Assembly (NCBI GenBank): GCA_028687525.1
Contig: JAQTZX010000017.1
Coordinates: 1-13,274, forward strand
Reading direction: 5' to 3'
DNA length: 13,274 nt
Source of the DNA: Candidatus Omnitrophota bacterium
Lineage (GTDB): Bacteria; Omnitrophota; Gorgyraeia; Gygaellales; Profunditerraquicolaceae
The notes under the pieces are model-generated. The model made no database searches. It worked only from the letters and a program-made list of their open reading frames with translations, and was not told the origin of the DNA. A program made the translations under genes and the position numbers. Each line of letters starts with the position of its first letter. Position 1 is the first letter of the stretch. This document shows positions 1-7,200 of the stretch, piece by piece.

Positions 1-109
1 TTTTGAAAAAATATCTCTTCCCCGTCTATTAAACAATACAGATTGTGCTGTGCAAAAAAACGATAATCATAACCAATTAGTATTATTTGAGTAATGTTGG
101 GACACTACT

Positions 110-169
110 GGGGACGGTTCTATTTTTCCCCGGAATCGATACCGGAAAAATGAACCGTCCCCTTTTTTT
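110..169. repeat. GGGGACGGTTC palindromic repeat, copy 1
   Basis: The left arm (GGGGACGGTTCTATTTTT, 110-127) pairs with a right arm ending in GAACCGTCCCC (152-162) with a single bulged base. A short inner CCGG/CCGG stem (130-133 with 142-145) extends it. A run of seven T follows at 163-169, so on the + strand it could also act as an intrinsic terminator for something upstream of the window. The same arm sequence recurs as a perfect hairpin at 9551-9604. Two dispersed copies of an imperfect palindrome between genes resemble REP-type repeats mobilised by RAYT (REP-associated tyrosine) transposases. No such transposase is in this window, so that link is inferred. Confidence 0.8.
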
Positions 170-171
170 GC

Positions 172-213
172 TTGTAATCACCGGTTTAGTCTGGTAAAAT
201 CACAGTGATTTTA
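172..213 (+). promoter_or_regulatory. Promoter with overlapping operator-like palindrome before the POTRA gene
   Basis: TTGTAA (172-177) and TAAAAT (195-200) are separated by 17 bases, a good sigma70-type match, with transcription expected to start near 207. The -10 box is itself the start of a perfect 9-bp inverted repeat, TAAAATCAC (195-203) and GTGATTTTA (205-213) around A204. An outer CCGGTT (181-186) / AACCGG (213-218) pair flanks it. A palindrome over the -10 box and start site is the usual position for a repressor site, but no regulator can be named. The POTRA gene starts about 35 bases downstream with its own ribosome binding site. Confidence 0.5.
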
Positions 214-241
214 ACCGGCTCCGGAACAAGAGAGGTAAAAA

Positions 242-634
242 ATGGAAAAGTTCCTTTCCTATATTATTATATGTCTTATCTGTTTGTTCCTGTTTACCTC
301 GTTAACCGTTTCTTTTGCCCAGTCTTCCGCGCAGACCGCTTCGCAGATCCAAAAGAGCCTGGAAGACCTGGAAAAATCCGCGCGGCTGGAAAAGAGGATA
401 GAGAGCGGAGAAAAGTCGTATATTAAGGATATAGTTGTTGAGGGTGTTACTCTTCTGGGCAGTGATGAAGTCAATTTCTTGATCAAGCCGTATCTCAAGC
501 GCTGGCTTACCCGTAACGATATTCAACAGCTCATAGATTTGATCAAAGACCTGTACCAAAAGAATTCACAAAATCCCCCGCAGGTATCTTCCCGCATAGA
601 AGGCCGCAAGCTTATCATCAAGGTTAAGGAATGA
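242..634 (+). CDS. Exported single-POTRA protein, TpsB-like N-terminal fragment or stand-alone POTRA
   Basis: This is a 130-residue protein. The start is set by AAGAGAGG (228-235) six bases before ATG. Residues 1-26 form a signal peptide with a hydrophobic core and a likely cut after Ser-Phe-Ala. A charged helical stretch (about 35-58) follows, then a POTRA domain (about 60-130) beginning IKDIVVEG and ending IEGRKLIIKVKE. This aligns well with the first POTRA of the TpsB at 10651-12492 (VKRFVIKGANLF ... VEFKVVEG). In FhaC/ShlB-type transporters a second POTRA and a beta barrel would follow; here TGA comes right after the first POTRA. It could be a genuine periplasmic POTRA adaptor or the surviving 5' end of a broken tpsB. 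An intact signal peptide, RBS and promoter favour expression. No exact partner is known, and no TpsA follows it directly. Confidence 0.75.
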   Translation: MEKFLSYIIICLICLFLFTSLTVSFAQSSAQTASQIQKSLEDLEKSARLEKRIESGEKSYIKDIVVEGVTLLGSDEVNFLIKPYLKRWLTRNDIQQLIDLIKDLYQKNSQNPPQVSSRIEGRKLIIKVKE

Positions 635-902
635 GGTTTTTGCTCTACTATCGAATTATTTTGGTCGACATTTGGTTGTACTAAATGTATAGATAAAAGA
701 TACCCCGGTGGATACCGAAGGATTTGCTTTGCCTGGGTTTTCCGGACGGGCAGGATTAAGAACAGCGCGCCTTACCGGCCGTACCATGACGCCGCATTTT
801 ACAGACTATATCCGGGCGGGGGATATTCGTTAAATTACGGGGGCACAACATACATAACAGCTCATAGATTTTTTTAAAAAATGGCTCCTATGTTTTTCGT
901 CC
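635..902. other. Gap without a convincing gene; possible decayed coding sequence
   Basis: No ORF with a credible start and RBS is present. Two features suggest decayed sequence. First, the frame of the POTRA gene stays open for 80 codons after its TGA, until TAA at 875-877. Second, another frame (693-833, 46 codons, only a GTG start at 708) reads like ordinary protein (DTEGFALPGFSGRAG...). A 16-base exact direct repeat, AACAGCTCATAGATTT, occurs inside the POTRA gene (525-540) and again here (856-871). The second copy could be a relic of a partial duplication. No terminator follows the POTRA gene. I cannot identify the source of the sequence. Confidence 0.4.
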
Positions 903-931
903 TTGACCTGCGCGTTTAAAGCGGATATAAT
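903..931 (+). promoter_or_regulatory. Near-consensus sigma70-type promoter of the DUF1846-purF-like-carB leader
   Basis: TTGACC (903-908) and a perfect TATAAT (926-931) are separated by exactly 17 bases. This is the best promoter in the window. Transcription should begin about 938-940. A small palindrome, GTAAT-T-ATTAC (939-949), sits at the predicted start and could be a regulator site. The first product would be a leader of about 125 nt ending at the terminator at 1028-1062. Read-through would enter the DUF1846 gene at 1217. Confidence 0.7.
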
Positions 932-980
932 AGGAACCGTAATTATTACCGAAGAATAACGTGTATAAAGGCGTAAGGCA

Positions 981-1028
981 ATGGATCCGTCGTTGAGAAG
1001 ATATTTCAGTTTTTGCGCGCGAATTTAG
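981..1028 (+). CDS. Possible 15-codon leader peptide
   Basis: An ATG at 981 opens a short frame encoding MDPSLRRYFSFCARI, ending with TAG at 1026-1028. A weak AAAGG (967-971) lies nine bases upstream. The stop codon overlaps the first base of the terminator stem, so a ribosome finishing this frame would cover the left arm of the hairpin. This geometry resembles leader peptides used in transcription attenuation, such as pyrBI or amino-acid operons. The composition (three Arg, Tyr-Phe-Ser-Phe) does not clearly point to one amino acid. ORFs this short arise often by chance, so the call depends on position alone. Confidence 0.25.
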   Translation: MDPSLRRYFSFCARI

Positions 1029-1062
1029 ACAACTCTTAAAGCAAAGAGTTGTCTGTTTTTTT
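1028..1062 (+). terminator. Intrinsic terminator in the operon leader
   Basis: A perfect 10-bp stem, GACAACTCTT (1028-1037) with AAGAGTTGTC (1044-1053), and a six-base loop are followed by TG and then seven T (1056-1062). There is no matching A-run on the left, so it is directional on the + strand. It lies 155 bases before the DUF1846 start codon and about 90 bases after the predicted transcript start, a typical attenuator position. Confidence 0.75.
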
Positions 1063-1141
1063 GTGAATTGCCGCCTAACAATCAGGCATTTCTTGACGTC
1101 CATTTTTTTTCTTCAAAAAGTTCTGGTAAGAATATTTTTAC

Positions 1142-1186
1142 GGGCGGCTTCTCCGGGACCGGAATCCGGGATTGTGCCTGCCGCCC
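1142..1186 (+). promoter_or_regulatory. GC-rich hairpin in the 5' leader of the DUF1846 gene
   Basis: GGGCGGC (1142-1148) can pair with GCCGCCC (1180-1186), closing a domain that contains repeated CCGG motifs able to form inner pairs. It ends 17 bases before the ribosome binding site at 1204-1211. It may be a structured leader element or an mRNA-stabilising hairpin. It matches no riboswitch class that I recognise. Confidence 0.3.
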
Positions 1187-1216
1187 ACAGATGGATTTTT
1201 GCGAAAGGAAGCGTAC

Positions 1217-2740
1217 ATGCCGGGAAAAACGGGTTTTGACAGCGAGAAATATCTAAGCCAGCAGAAGTCCGCCATTATCGAGAGGGTCGGTAAGTTCCGC
1301 AATAAACTGTACCTGGAATTCGGCGGGAAGCTGATTTACGATTATCACGCCGCGCGGGTACTGCCCGGGTTCGATCCCAACATCAAGATGAGGCTTCTTT
1401 CGGAACTGAGCGATAAGGCGGATATAATTCTGTGTATTTTCGCCGGCGACATCGAACGCCGCAAAGTCAGGGCGGATTTCGGCATTACCTACGATGCCGA
1501 TGTCCTCAAGCTTATCGACGACCTCAGGGACTGGAAGATCAAGGTGACGGCGGTGGTAATCACCCGTTTCACCAACCAGCCGGCGGCGAATATTTTCAAG
1601 AATAAACTCGAGCGGCAGGGGGTTAAAGTCTACACCCACGGCCCCACGGAAGGGTATCCGACCAACGTGGATATGATCGTCAGTGACAAAGGGTACGGGG
1701 CGAATGCGTATATCGAGACGAGGAATAAGCTGGTGATTGTGACCGGCCCCGGCCCGGGAAGCGGGAAACTCGCTACCTGTCTCTCGCAGCTTTACCATGA
1801 CCATCGCAGGGGGATAGAGTCCGGATACGCGAAATTCGAGACGTTCCCGATATGGAGCATTCCTTTCAAGCATCCGGTGAATATCGCCTATGAGGCGGCG
1901 ACCGCGGATATCAAAGACTTTAATATGATCGATCCTTTCCATCTTGACGCCTACGGCTTGACGGCCATCAATTATAACCGTGACGTGGAGGCTTTTCCGG
2001 TATTGAAACGGATACTGGAGAAGATAACGGGGACGGACGCCGTGTACAAGTCGCCCACGGACATGGGCGTGAACCGCGCCGGTTTCGGGATCATCGATGA
2101 TGAAGTTGTGCAGGATGCCGCCCGTCAGGAAATCATATCCCGCTACTTCCGGTATTCCTGCGAGTATATAATGGGACTGGTGGACAAGGATACGGTGGAT
2201 AGGGCGGCGTTTCTGATGGGAGAGGTGGGAGTCCGGACGGAAGATCGGCGCGTGGTTGAAGCGGCCCGGCAGGCCGCCGAAAAAGCCCGGCAGAAAAGCG
2301 GTAAGGGCAATCAAGGTATTTTCTGCGGCGCTGCGCTCGAGCTTAAAAGCGGAAAGATCCTCACTGGAAAAAACTCTCCGCTGTTGCACGCGGCTTCAAG
2401 TCTTATCCTTAATGTCGTTAAAGATTTGGCGGGGATTCCCGACCGCATACACATACTGTCTCCCGGAGTCATAGAGTCCATATCGAGCCTTAAAAAAAAC
2501 ATTCTGAACATGAAATCTCCGAGCTTGGATGTGGAAGAGACCCTTATCAGTTTGAGCATCAGCGCGGCCCATAATCCGTCAGCCCAATCGGCCATGGAAA
2601 AACTGAAGGAGTTGTCCGGCTGCGCATTTCATATGACGCATATTCCTTCTCCGGGAGACGCCGCCGGGCTGCGCCGGTTGGGAGTGAATGTGACCAGTGA
2701 ACCGAATCTTTCGACACGTGGTTTTCTCGAAACATTCTGA
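1217..2740 (+). CDS. DUF1846 / UPF0371 family protein of unknown function
   Basis: This 507-residue protein has the full length usual for DUF1846. The start at 1217 is chosen because AAAGGAAG (1204-1211) lies five bases upstream and the sequence begins as family members do (GFDSEKYLSQQ ... KLYLEFGGKLIYDYHAARVLPGFDPN). An in-frame ATG at 1172 would add 15 residues unlike the family. A glycine-rich P-loop-like segment, TGPGPGSGK, lies at residues 176-184. Also visible are the conserved PTDMGVNRAGF stretch and a C-terminal region with LSISAAHNPSA. These suggest nucleotide or phosphate binding, but no activity is established for the family to my knowledge. It is the first gene of an operon, 40 bases ahead of the purF-like gene, so a role linked to PRPP or carbamoyl-phosphate metabolism is an inference from context. 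Confidence 0.9.
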   Translation: MPGKTGFDSEKYLSQQKSAIIERVGKFRNKLYLEFGGKLIYDYHAARVLPGFDPNIKMRLLSELSDKADIILCIFAGDIERRKVRADFGITYDADVLKLIDDLRDWKIKVTAVVITRFTNQPAANIFKNKLERQGVKVYTHGPTEGYPTNVDMIVSDKGYGANAYIETRNKLVIVTGPGPGSGKLATCLSQLYHDHRRGIESGYAKFETFPIWSIPFKHPVNIAYEAATADIKDFNMIDPFHLDAYGLTAINYNRDVEAFPVLKRILEKITGTDAVYKSPTDMGVNRAGFGIIDDEVVQDAARQEIISRYFRYSCEYIMGLVDKDTVDRAAFLMGEVGVRTEDRRVVEAARQAAEKARQKSGKGNQGIFCGAALELKSGKILTGKNSPLLHAASSLILNVVKDLAGIPDRIHILSPGVIESISSLKKNILNMKSPSLDVEETLISLSISAAHNPSAQSAMEKLKELSGCAFHMTHIPSPGDAAGLRRLGVNVTSEPNLSTRGFLETF

Positions 2741-2780
2741 TCCGGCCGGTATCGGCGTATCAAGACAAAAGGGGGTTATT

Positions 2781-4238
2781 ATGAGCGGGATATTCGGGGT
2801 TAGTTCCGGGAGCGATTGCGCGCAGGTTTTATTTTACGGCACGGATTATCACACCCATCTTGGTACCGAGTTCGGCGGCATGGCGATACTGGACGGGGAG
2901 TTCAGCAGGCATATCCATAACATTTCGCAGAGTCAGTTCAAGTCGAAGTTCTACGATTACTATAAGCATATGCGCGGCAACAAGGGTATCGGGGTCATCA
3001 GCGATTCCAACGAGCAGCCCATATATCTGAATTCCAGATTCGGGCCGTTTTGCATTGTCACGGTCGGCCTTATAGATAATAAGGATAAGCTGATACGGGA
3101 ATTGCTGGATGAAGGCGTTTCGTTCAGCGAGATGACCAGAGGGCCTGTGAATTCCACGGAGCTGATTGCGAAACTTATAAACTGCGGTAAGGATATCGTA
3201 GACGGGATAGAGAAGATGTTTGAGAAAATAGAAGGCTCTTGTTCGCTTTTGCTGCTGAATAAAGACGGGATTTATGCGGCGCGCGACAGATGGGGATACA
3301 CCCCGCTTGTCCTGGGAAAGAAAGCCGGTTCCTGGGCGGTGGCCTCGGAAACGAACGCTTTCCTTAGTATGGGATTTTCCGTGGAGAAATACCTTTTGCC
3401 GGGAGAGATCATTTTGCTTGATAAGACGGGCCCGGTACAGCGCAGGCCCGGCAACGGCGGCAACAGCCAGATCTGCGCATTCCTGTGGATATATGCCGGT
3501 TTTCCCGCTTCGAGTTATGAGGGGATAAACGTGGAGGTGGTCAGGGAACGGTGCGGCAGGTTCCTGGCTATGCGCGACAAGGATATCGAAGTCGATGTCG
3601 TTTCGGGCGTGCCGGATTCGGGCATTGCTCACGCCATAGGATATGCTATCGAATCGAAAAAGCCGTATAAGCGTCCGCTGGTCAAATACACGCCCGGTTA
3701 CGGCAGAAGTTATACTCCGCCGACGCAGGAGCTTCGCGACCTGATCGCTTCGATGAAGCTGCTTCCCATCAAGGAAATAATCGAGGGTAACCGGATCGTG
3801 GTATGCGAAGATTCAATAGTCAGGGGCACACAGCTCAAGAATTTCACGGTCAATAAATTATGGGATTGCGGAGCCAAGGAAGTGCACGTGCGTCCGGCCT
3901 GCCCGCCTTTGATGTACCCCTGCAAGTTTTGTCTTTCGACACGGAGCATCCGCGAGCTCGCGGCCAGGCGCGCGATAAAGGCCCTGGAAGGCGGCGATAT
4001 CGAGGATGTGTCCGGATATATCGACCACACGAGTTCTAAATATAAAAAGATGGTTGACTGGATCGCCAAGGATCTTAATCTGACTACATTGAGGTTTCAG
4101 ACCATAGACGACATGGTCGCGGCGATCGGACTGCCCAGGGAAAAACTTTGTTTGTATTGCTGGACGGGGAATTGTCCCCGGACGTCCGTCTCCCCGGTGA
4201 AATCGCGGCGCAAGGGAGCGGCGGATGCGGGGGTTTAA
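2781..4238 (+). CDS. PurF-like amidophosphoribosyltransferase homologue lacking the glutaminase nucleophile
   Basis: This 485-residue protein begins MSGIFGV, with AAGGGGGTT (2768-2776) just ahead of ATG. It aligns with Bacillus-type PurF along its whole length. Residues 1-230 are the class II (Ntn-type) glutamine amidotransferase domain, and 231-485 hold the phosphoribosyltransferase. PurF normally has Cys after the initiator Met; here it is Ser2. The usual HVRY Arg is missing near residue 72, the oxyanion Asn of HNGN is Val95 (TVGL), and the substrate Asp is Ser125. The PRPP-binding segment is kept (VVCEDSIVRGT, acidic pair E343-D344), as is the LVKYTPGYGRSYTPPTQ loop. Cysteines C232, C381, C457 and C460 match the [4Fe-4S] ligands of Bacillus PurF. 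It therefore probably binds PRPP but is not a normal glutaminase. Ser could still be an Ntn nucleophile, or ammonia or another amine may be used. It lies 31 bases ahead of carB. True PurF would have to be encoded elsewhere. An upstream in-frame ATG at 2697 lies inside the previous gene and is rejected. Confidence 0.85.
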   Translation: MSGIFGVSSGSDCAQVLFYGTDYHTHLGTEFGGMAILDGEFSRHIHNISQSQFKSKFYDYYKHMRGNKGIGVISDSNEQPIYLNSRFGPFCIVTVGLIDNKDKLIRELLDEGVSFSEMTRGPVNSTELIAKLINCGKDIVDGIEKMFEKIEGSCSLLLLNKDGIYAARDRWGYTPLVLGKKAGSWAVASETNAFLSMGFSVEKYLLPGEIILLDKTGPVQRRPGNGGNSQICAFLWIYAGFPASSYEGINVEVVRERCGRFLAMRDKDIEVDVVSGVPDSGIAHAIGYAIESKKPYKRPLVKYTPGYGRSYTPPTQELRDLIASMKLLPIKEIIEGNRIVVCEDSIVRGTQLKNFTVNKLWDCGAKEVHVRPACPPLMYPCKFCLSTRSIRELAARRAIKALEGGDIEDVSGYIDHTSSKYKKMVDWIAKDLNLTTLRFQTIDDMVAAIGLPREKLCLYCWTGNCPRTSVSPVKSRRKGAADAGV

Positions 4239-4269
4239 AAAATTGCGGATTTGAAGCGGGAGAGCTAAT

Positions 4270-7200
4270 ATGCCGGGAAGAAAAGACATCGATAAAATTC
4301 TGATCATTGGTTCCGGGCCGATCATTATCGGCCAGGCGTGTGAATTCGATTATTCGGGCACGCAGGCCTGTAAGGCTCTGCGCGAGGAGGGGTATAGGAT
4401 CGTATTGGTCAATTCCAACCCCGCGACTATCATGACCGATCCCGGCATGGCCGACTGCACTTACATCGAGCCGTTGACGGTGGAGAGCCTGACCGCGATT
4501 ATCATGAAGGAAAAACCGGACGCGCTACTGCCGAACCTGGGCGGGCAGACGGGTTTGAACCTGGCTTCGGCTCTGCACAAGGCCGGCGTACTGGATAAAT
4601 ACGGCGTCAGGATCATCGGAGTAAAAGCGGATGCTATCGAGCGCGGAGAGGACCGCGAGGCGTTCAAAGATACCATGAAAAAGCTGGGCATACCCGTGCC
4701 GCGGTCGAAAACCTGTCATACGGTGGAAGAGGCGGCGGACGTCGCCCGTGAACTGGGGTTTCCTGTGGTGATACGGCCGGCCTACACGCTGGGAGGCACG
4801 GGCGGCGGTATCGCGTATAATACCGAAGACCTGCACTTTTACGCCAACAGGGGGTTGAATCTTAGTATTATACATCAGATTCTCATCGAGGAGGCGGTCG
4901 TCGGGTGGGAAGAGCTGGAACTGGAGGTCGTTCGCGACGAGAAGGACCGTAAGATCACCGTTTGTTTCATCGAAAATATCGACGCGATGGGAGTGCATAC
5001 GGGGGACAGCTTCTGTGTCGCGCCGATGCTTTCCGTGCCGTTGCCGCTGCAAAAGAAGATGCAGGAATTGTCTTACCGGATAGTGGATGCCATCGGGGTT
5101 GTGGGAGGCACGAACATACAGTTCGCGCATAATCCCGCGGACGACCGCCTGGTTGTCATAGAAATCAACCCGCGCACGTCGCGTTCCTCGGCGCTCGCTT
5201 CCAAGGCCACGGGTTTTCCCATCGCCCGTATTTCCACGAAGTTAGCGGCGGGCCTTGATCTTGCCGAAATTCCCTATTGGAGGAAAAAGACTCTGGACAA
5301 ATACGATCCGTCGGGAAAGTATGTGGTGATCAAATTCGCCCGCTGGGCGTTCGAGAAGTTCCCCCAGGCGAAAGACATACTCGGCACGCAGATGAAGGCG
5401 ACGGGCGAGGTTATGAGTATCGCCGGGTCTTTCAAGGAGGCGTTTCAGAAAGCCATCCGTTCTCTTGAGATCGGCAGGTACGGATTGGGATTTGCCGGGG
5501 ATTTCAACAGTCTCACGCTCGATGAGCTGAAAACGCGGCTTGCATTCCCTTCCAGCGAACGTGTCTTTATCATGTATGAAGCGCTGCGTAAAGGCATGGG
5601 TGTAGATGAACTGCATAATATTACGTTTATCGGCAGGCAGTTTATCGCAGAGATGAAGGAGATGGTCGATTTCGAATCGCGGATGCTTTCCATCGGCTGG
5701 GCGGGGCTTTCCGACGACGATTTGCGGCAGGCGAAATCCTGGGGGTTTTCCGACAGGTACCTGGCGAAGATATTCGCGGTGAAAGAGTCCGACGTGCGCC
5801 TCCGCAGGAAAAAGACGGCCGGCAATGCGCGATTCGAGCCCGTTCCGGTCAGCGGCGTGGAAAACGCCGCGTATTATTATTCCACGTATACCCCGGGTAA
5901 AGATTTGGTTGATGTTTCCGGGAAAAGGAAGGTGCTTATCCTTGGCGGGGGGCCCAACCGCATAGGCCAGGGCATTGAATTCGATTATACCTGCGTGCAC
6001 GCGGCCTTCGCCCTGCGCGATGAAGGCGTCGATTCGATCATGATTAACTGCAATCCCGAGACCGTATCCACCGATTACGATACCTCCGACAGGCTTTATT
6101 TCGAACCGTTGACGGTCGAAGATGTCCTGGCCGTGTGGGAAAAAGAGAGGCCGGAGGGGGCGATCGTCCAGTTCGGCGGGCAGACGCCGTTGAACATTGC
6201 CGCGGAACTGGAGGAGAACGGCGTGAAGATACTCGGCACGAGCACGAAAAGCATCGCTTTTGCCGAGGACCGGGAACTTTTCAGGCGGAAAATGGCCGAA
6301 TTAGGCATCCGCCAGACCGAGGGGGGGACGGCGTTCTCCCCGGATGAGGCATCCGCGATCGCGAATCGCGTCGGCTATCCGGTAATGGTCAGGCCATCGT
6401 TCGTCCTCGGCGGGCGGGGGATGGAGGTGATTTACGATGAGAAGATGCTTTTGAAATACGCGAAAGAGGCGATACAGGTGAGCCCGGAATACCCGATGCT
6501 TATCGATCGTTTCCTGGACAATGCCGTGGAATGCGAGGTGGACGCGCTTTGCGACGGGGATGCGACTTTTGTGGCGGCGGTCATGGAGCATATCGAGCAT
6601 GCGGGCATCCATTCCGGGGATTCCGCCTGTACTATTCCTCCGCGCACCATAAAGAACGGGCATCTGGAAACGATCAACGCCTGGACGGATAAAATCGCCC
6701 GGGAATTGAAGGTGGTGGGGTTCATTAATATACAGTTCGCCATCTGCGGGGACGAAGTGTATATACTCGAGGCGAACCCGCGCGCCTCCCGTACGGTCCC
6801 GCTGGTTTCGAAAACCATCGGCATTCCCCTGGCGCGGATCGCCACCCTTCTGATGCTTGGAAAAAAACTGAAGGATTTCCCCGAGATCAGGCAGCGCAAG
6901 CTTCCGTATATTTCCGTGAAGGAGGCGGTGTTTCCGTTCAATATGTTCCCCGAAGTCGATCCGGTGCTCGGGCCGGAAATGCGCGCGACGGGAGAAGTTA
7001 TGGGGATCGGCTGGAATTTCGGACTCGCGTTTTTCAAGGCCCAGGAATCCGCCGGTACCAAGCTTCCTTCGGCGGGGAACGTGTTGATTACCGTGACCGA
7101 CAAGGCCAAGCCGGAGCTCCTGCCGATTGCCGAAAGGCTCTCCCGTTTGGGGTTCAGGATCATGGCGACGGAAAACACCCATCGTTTCCTGAAAGACAAA

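Larger units (their letters stand above)
938..1062 (+). ncRNA. Putative attenuated leader RNA or small RNA
   Basis: The segment is bounded by a strong promoter (903-931) and a strong intrinsic terminator (1028-1062), so a transcript of about 125 nt is predicted. It matches no riboswitch or sRNA class that I recognise. It holds a possible 15-codon ORF (981-1028) and a U-rich stretch near 1001-1015 just ahead of the terminator. Two readings are possible: a free-standing small RNA, or the leader of the downstream operon controlled by termination. No good second promoter was found between the terminator and the gene at 1217, which favours the leader reading. Confidence 0.45.

Noticed and set aside
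632..877. Stop-codon read-through or selenocysteine at the POTRA TGA
   Set aside because: The extension is rich in Cys, Arg and Tyr, shows no POTRA2 or barrel pattern, and no SECIS-like hairpin is evident right after the TGA. An 80-codon open stretch can arise by chance.
1093..1121. Second promoter from TTGACG at 1093-1098
   Set aside because: No acceptable -10 box lies 16-18 bases downstream.
1172..1216. Earlier start for the DUF1846 gene at 1172
   Set aside because: It has no ribosome binding site and lies within the GC-rich hairpin; the added residues do not resemble the family N-terminus.
1253..2389. Long minus-strand ORF (378 codons)
   Set aside because: It is fully antisense to the well-recognised DUF1846 gene, has no family features, and its composition (His, Arg, Pro rich) is that of a complement of GC-rich coding sequence.
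2697..2780. Earlier start for the purF-like gene at 2697
   Set aside because: It would overlap the DUF1846 coding end and bury the MSGIFGV start, which must be near the N-terminus in PurF-type Ntn proteins; a good RBS precedes 2781.
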